A stretch of 5,107 nucleotides of DNA from Chitinivibrionales bacterium (GTDB lineage Bacteria; Fibrobacterota; Chitinivibrionia; Chitinivibrionales; WJKA01), in contig WJKA01000476.1 in the NCBI GenBank assembly GCA_014729375.1, positions 1 to 5,107 on the forward strand, written 5' to 3'. A program made the position numbers and the translations under genes. The notes under the pieces were generated by a model, which saw only the letters and a program-made list of their open reading frames with translations, did no database searches and was not told the DNA's origin. Below, one piece after another: positions 4,581 through 5,107 of this stretch; within the stretch, counting starts at the first letter, position 1; every line of letters starts with the position of its first letter.

Positions 4581-4710
4581 TATTCTTTTTTATCTGATCA
4601 TCCAATGATTTTCTCCAGTTCTTCCATATTTTACGGTATCGCCAACGTGGTTTCAAATATGATGACCCCTCCGTTATATCATAAAGATACCGAGCTACTT
4701 CCTTAGACAT
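4567..4710 (-). CDS. Trp/Arg/Lys-rich 47-aa protein on the minus strand
   Basis: The reading frame runs from ATG at 4708-4710 (minus strand) to a stop at 4567-4569, and its tail overlaps the ATPase tail by 14 bases. The N-terminal 13 residues form a possible helix with Tyr and acidic residues. Residues 20-34 are strikingly basic and aromatic, with Trp at 23, 29 and 32 and Arg/Lys at most other positions, followed by a polar helix. This suggests contact with nucleic acid or a membrane surface; there is no membrane helix. A TATA-like box read on the minus strand at 4739-4748 lies about 33 bp before the ATG, a leaderless distance as for the gene at 1112. The gene fills what would otherwise be an unexplained 240-base gap. 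No family recognised. Confidence 0.6.
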   Translation of the reverse strand: MSKEVARYLYDITEGSSYLKPRWRYRKIWKNWRKSLDDQIKKNIMKE

Positions 4711-4821
4711 AACAAACAATATTTAATATCACTCATCCTATTTAATACTTTCACGCACCCTTTACCAAATTTTTTGAATAAAACAAAAAACATAAATACG
4801 AAATACGCAATACGCATATTG
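4711..4821. promoter_or_regulatory. Divergent AT-rich control region
   Basis: This region separates the minus-strand 47-aa gene from the rightward small genes. It contains near-symmetric TATA-like boxes at 4720-4729 and 4739-4748 and a third, ATAAATAC, at 4792-4799. The box at 4739-4748 suits the leftward gene; ATAAATAC lies about 27 bp before ATG 4822 and suits a leaderless rightward transcript. Confidence 0.5.
4794..4814 (+). repeat. Three tandem heptamers (A/C)AATACG
   Basis: AAATACG, AAATACG and CAATACG are joined head to tail, placing TACG every 7 bp, immediately before ATG 4822 and overlapping its TATA box. ATACG recurs at 4826-4830 inside the gene. The arrangement suits an operator or small iteron-like binding site. 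Confidence 0.7.
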
Positions 4822-4971
4822 ATGGATACGATAAAACACACAGCAACATGGAAAAGCCTCGGATCAGGAATACAAATGGCAATTCTCAGAAAACACCCAC
4901 AACATGGAAAAACACTCATGATGAAAAACCCAGGAATAACCATCACCATAAAAATCGAGGAAAAATCATGA
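4822..4971 (+). CDS. Small basic protein (49 aa), unknown function
   Basis: I place the start at ATG 4822 because a TATA-like ATAAATAC lies at the leaderless distance of about 27 bp. A TTG at 4774 in the same frame would add 16 residues and matches the other TATA-like box at 4739-4748, so a longer form is possible. The 49-residue product is rich in Lys and His, has a likely helix around residues 11-22 and a C-terminal Gly-Ile-Thr-Ile-Thr-Ile-Lys-Ile strand (about 38-45). It has no membrane segment. Its TGA overlaps the next ATG (ATGA), indicating a translationally coupled operon. No family recognised. Confidence 0.6.
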   Translation: MDTIKHTATWKSLGSGIQMAILRKHPQHGKTLMMKNPGITITIKIEEKS

Positions 4972-5107
4972 AACTCAAAAAATACGAACTACACTTCAGC
5001 CACAACTACTTCAAAACCCAAATCCAAAAAGCTGGAAAGAAAAACAGGATGCACCCTAGAAAAAAAGACATGAATGATACCAATCATCAGAGTCAAAAAC
5101 TTCTATA
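4968..5107 (+). CDS. Small basic protein, cut by the window end (at least 46 aa)
   Basis: ATG 4968 overlaps the preceding stop by 4 bases (ATGA), and GAGG at 4957-4960 lies 7 bases before it, so the start is well supported. The visible part is hydrophilic and basic, with Tyr/His/Asn/Gln and a Lys/Arg-rich centre (about 21-34), and no membrane helix. The frame is open to the last base. If the two ends of the window were joined, the next base would complete a TAA and give a 46-aa protein. No family recognised; a role shared with the other small basic proteins is a guess. Confidence 0.62.
   Translation, partial: MKLKKYELHFSHNYFKTQIQKAGKKNRMHPRKKDMNDTNHQSQKLL

Noticed and set aside
4695..4949. 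84-codon minus-strand frame across the right-hand promoter region
   Set aside because: Antisense to the 4822 gene and its control region and incompatible with the better-supported 47-aa minus-strand gene; Cys/Phe-rich composition looks accidental.
1..5107. CRISPR array, tRNA, attachment site or insertion sequence
   Set aside because: I see no spaced long direct repeats, no tRNA-like cloverleaf, no terminal inverted repeats with a transposase and no integrase.

Overview
The window looks archaeal and viral. TATA-like boxes sit about 27-33 bp upstream of several start codons, which predicts leaderless or nearly leaderless mRNAs. Genes inside the clusters instead carry Shine-Dalgarno-like sites (GGAGG, GGTGA, GAGATGAT) or overlap the gene before them. 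This mix is typical of Archaea and fits a euryarchaeal host such as a methanogen or relative, but nothing here fixes the host. There are no rRNA, tRNA, metabolic, integrase, transposase or recognisable replication genes. Nearly every gene is a short protein of unknown function. The two recognisable ones are a 90-residue protein with two hydrophobic helices and a glycine tail, resembling major capsid proteins of spindle-shaped archaeal viruses, and a P-loop ATPase of archaeal-virus type. I read the window as all or part of a small archaeal virus, provirus or virus-derived element.

Layout. (A) 1-340: the tail of an upstream gene, a 74-aa basic protein, then a 19-bp perfect inverted repeat and a T-rich stop region. 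(B) 336-815: a promoter, the candidate capsid gene, a 42-aa very basic protein with an excellent Shine-Dalgarno site, and a poly-T terminator. (C) 830-1065: a very AT-rich 69-aa basic gene and its own poly-T terminator. (D) 1076-3618: a TATA box and six closely packed or overlapping genes. They encode a ribbon-helix-helix-like protein with two membrane helices, a soluble 150-aa protein, a 229-aa protein with two N-terminal membrane helices, a 126-aa tail-anchored protein, a 117-aa acidic helical protein and a 111-aa soluble protein. (E) 3611-4580: a doubtful 53-aa ORF containing a long hairpin with a T run, then the ATPase. (F) 4567-4971 and beyond: a 47-aa Trp/Arg/Lys-rich gene on the minus strand, a divergent AT-rich control region with three tandem heptamers, and two small overlapping basic genes running off the right end.

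How they may work together (inference): B would supply the coat protein; D encodes three membrane proteins and three soluble partners that could form a membrane-bound assembly or virion sub-complex; the ATPase could drive genome packaging, extrusion or replication; the small basic proteins may bind nucleic acid or regulate. The left and right ends have similar A-rich small genes. If joined, they would form one continuous operon ending at the inverted repeat near 289-307, so a complete 5.1-kb circular genome is possible but not shown.
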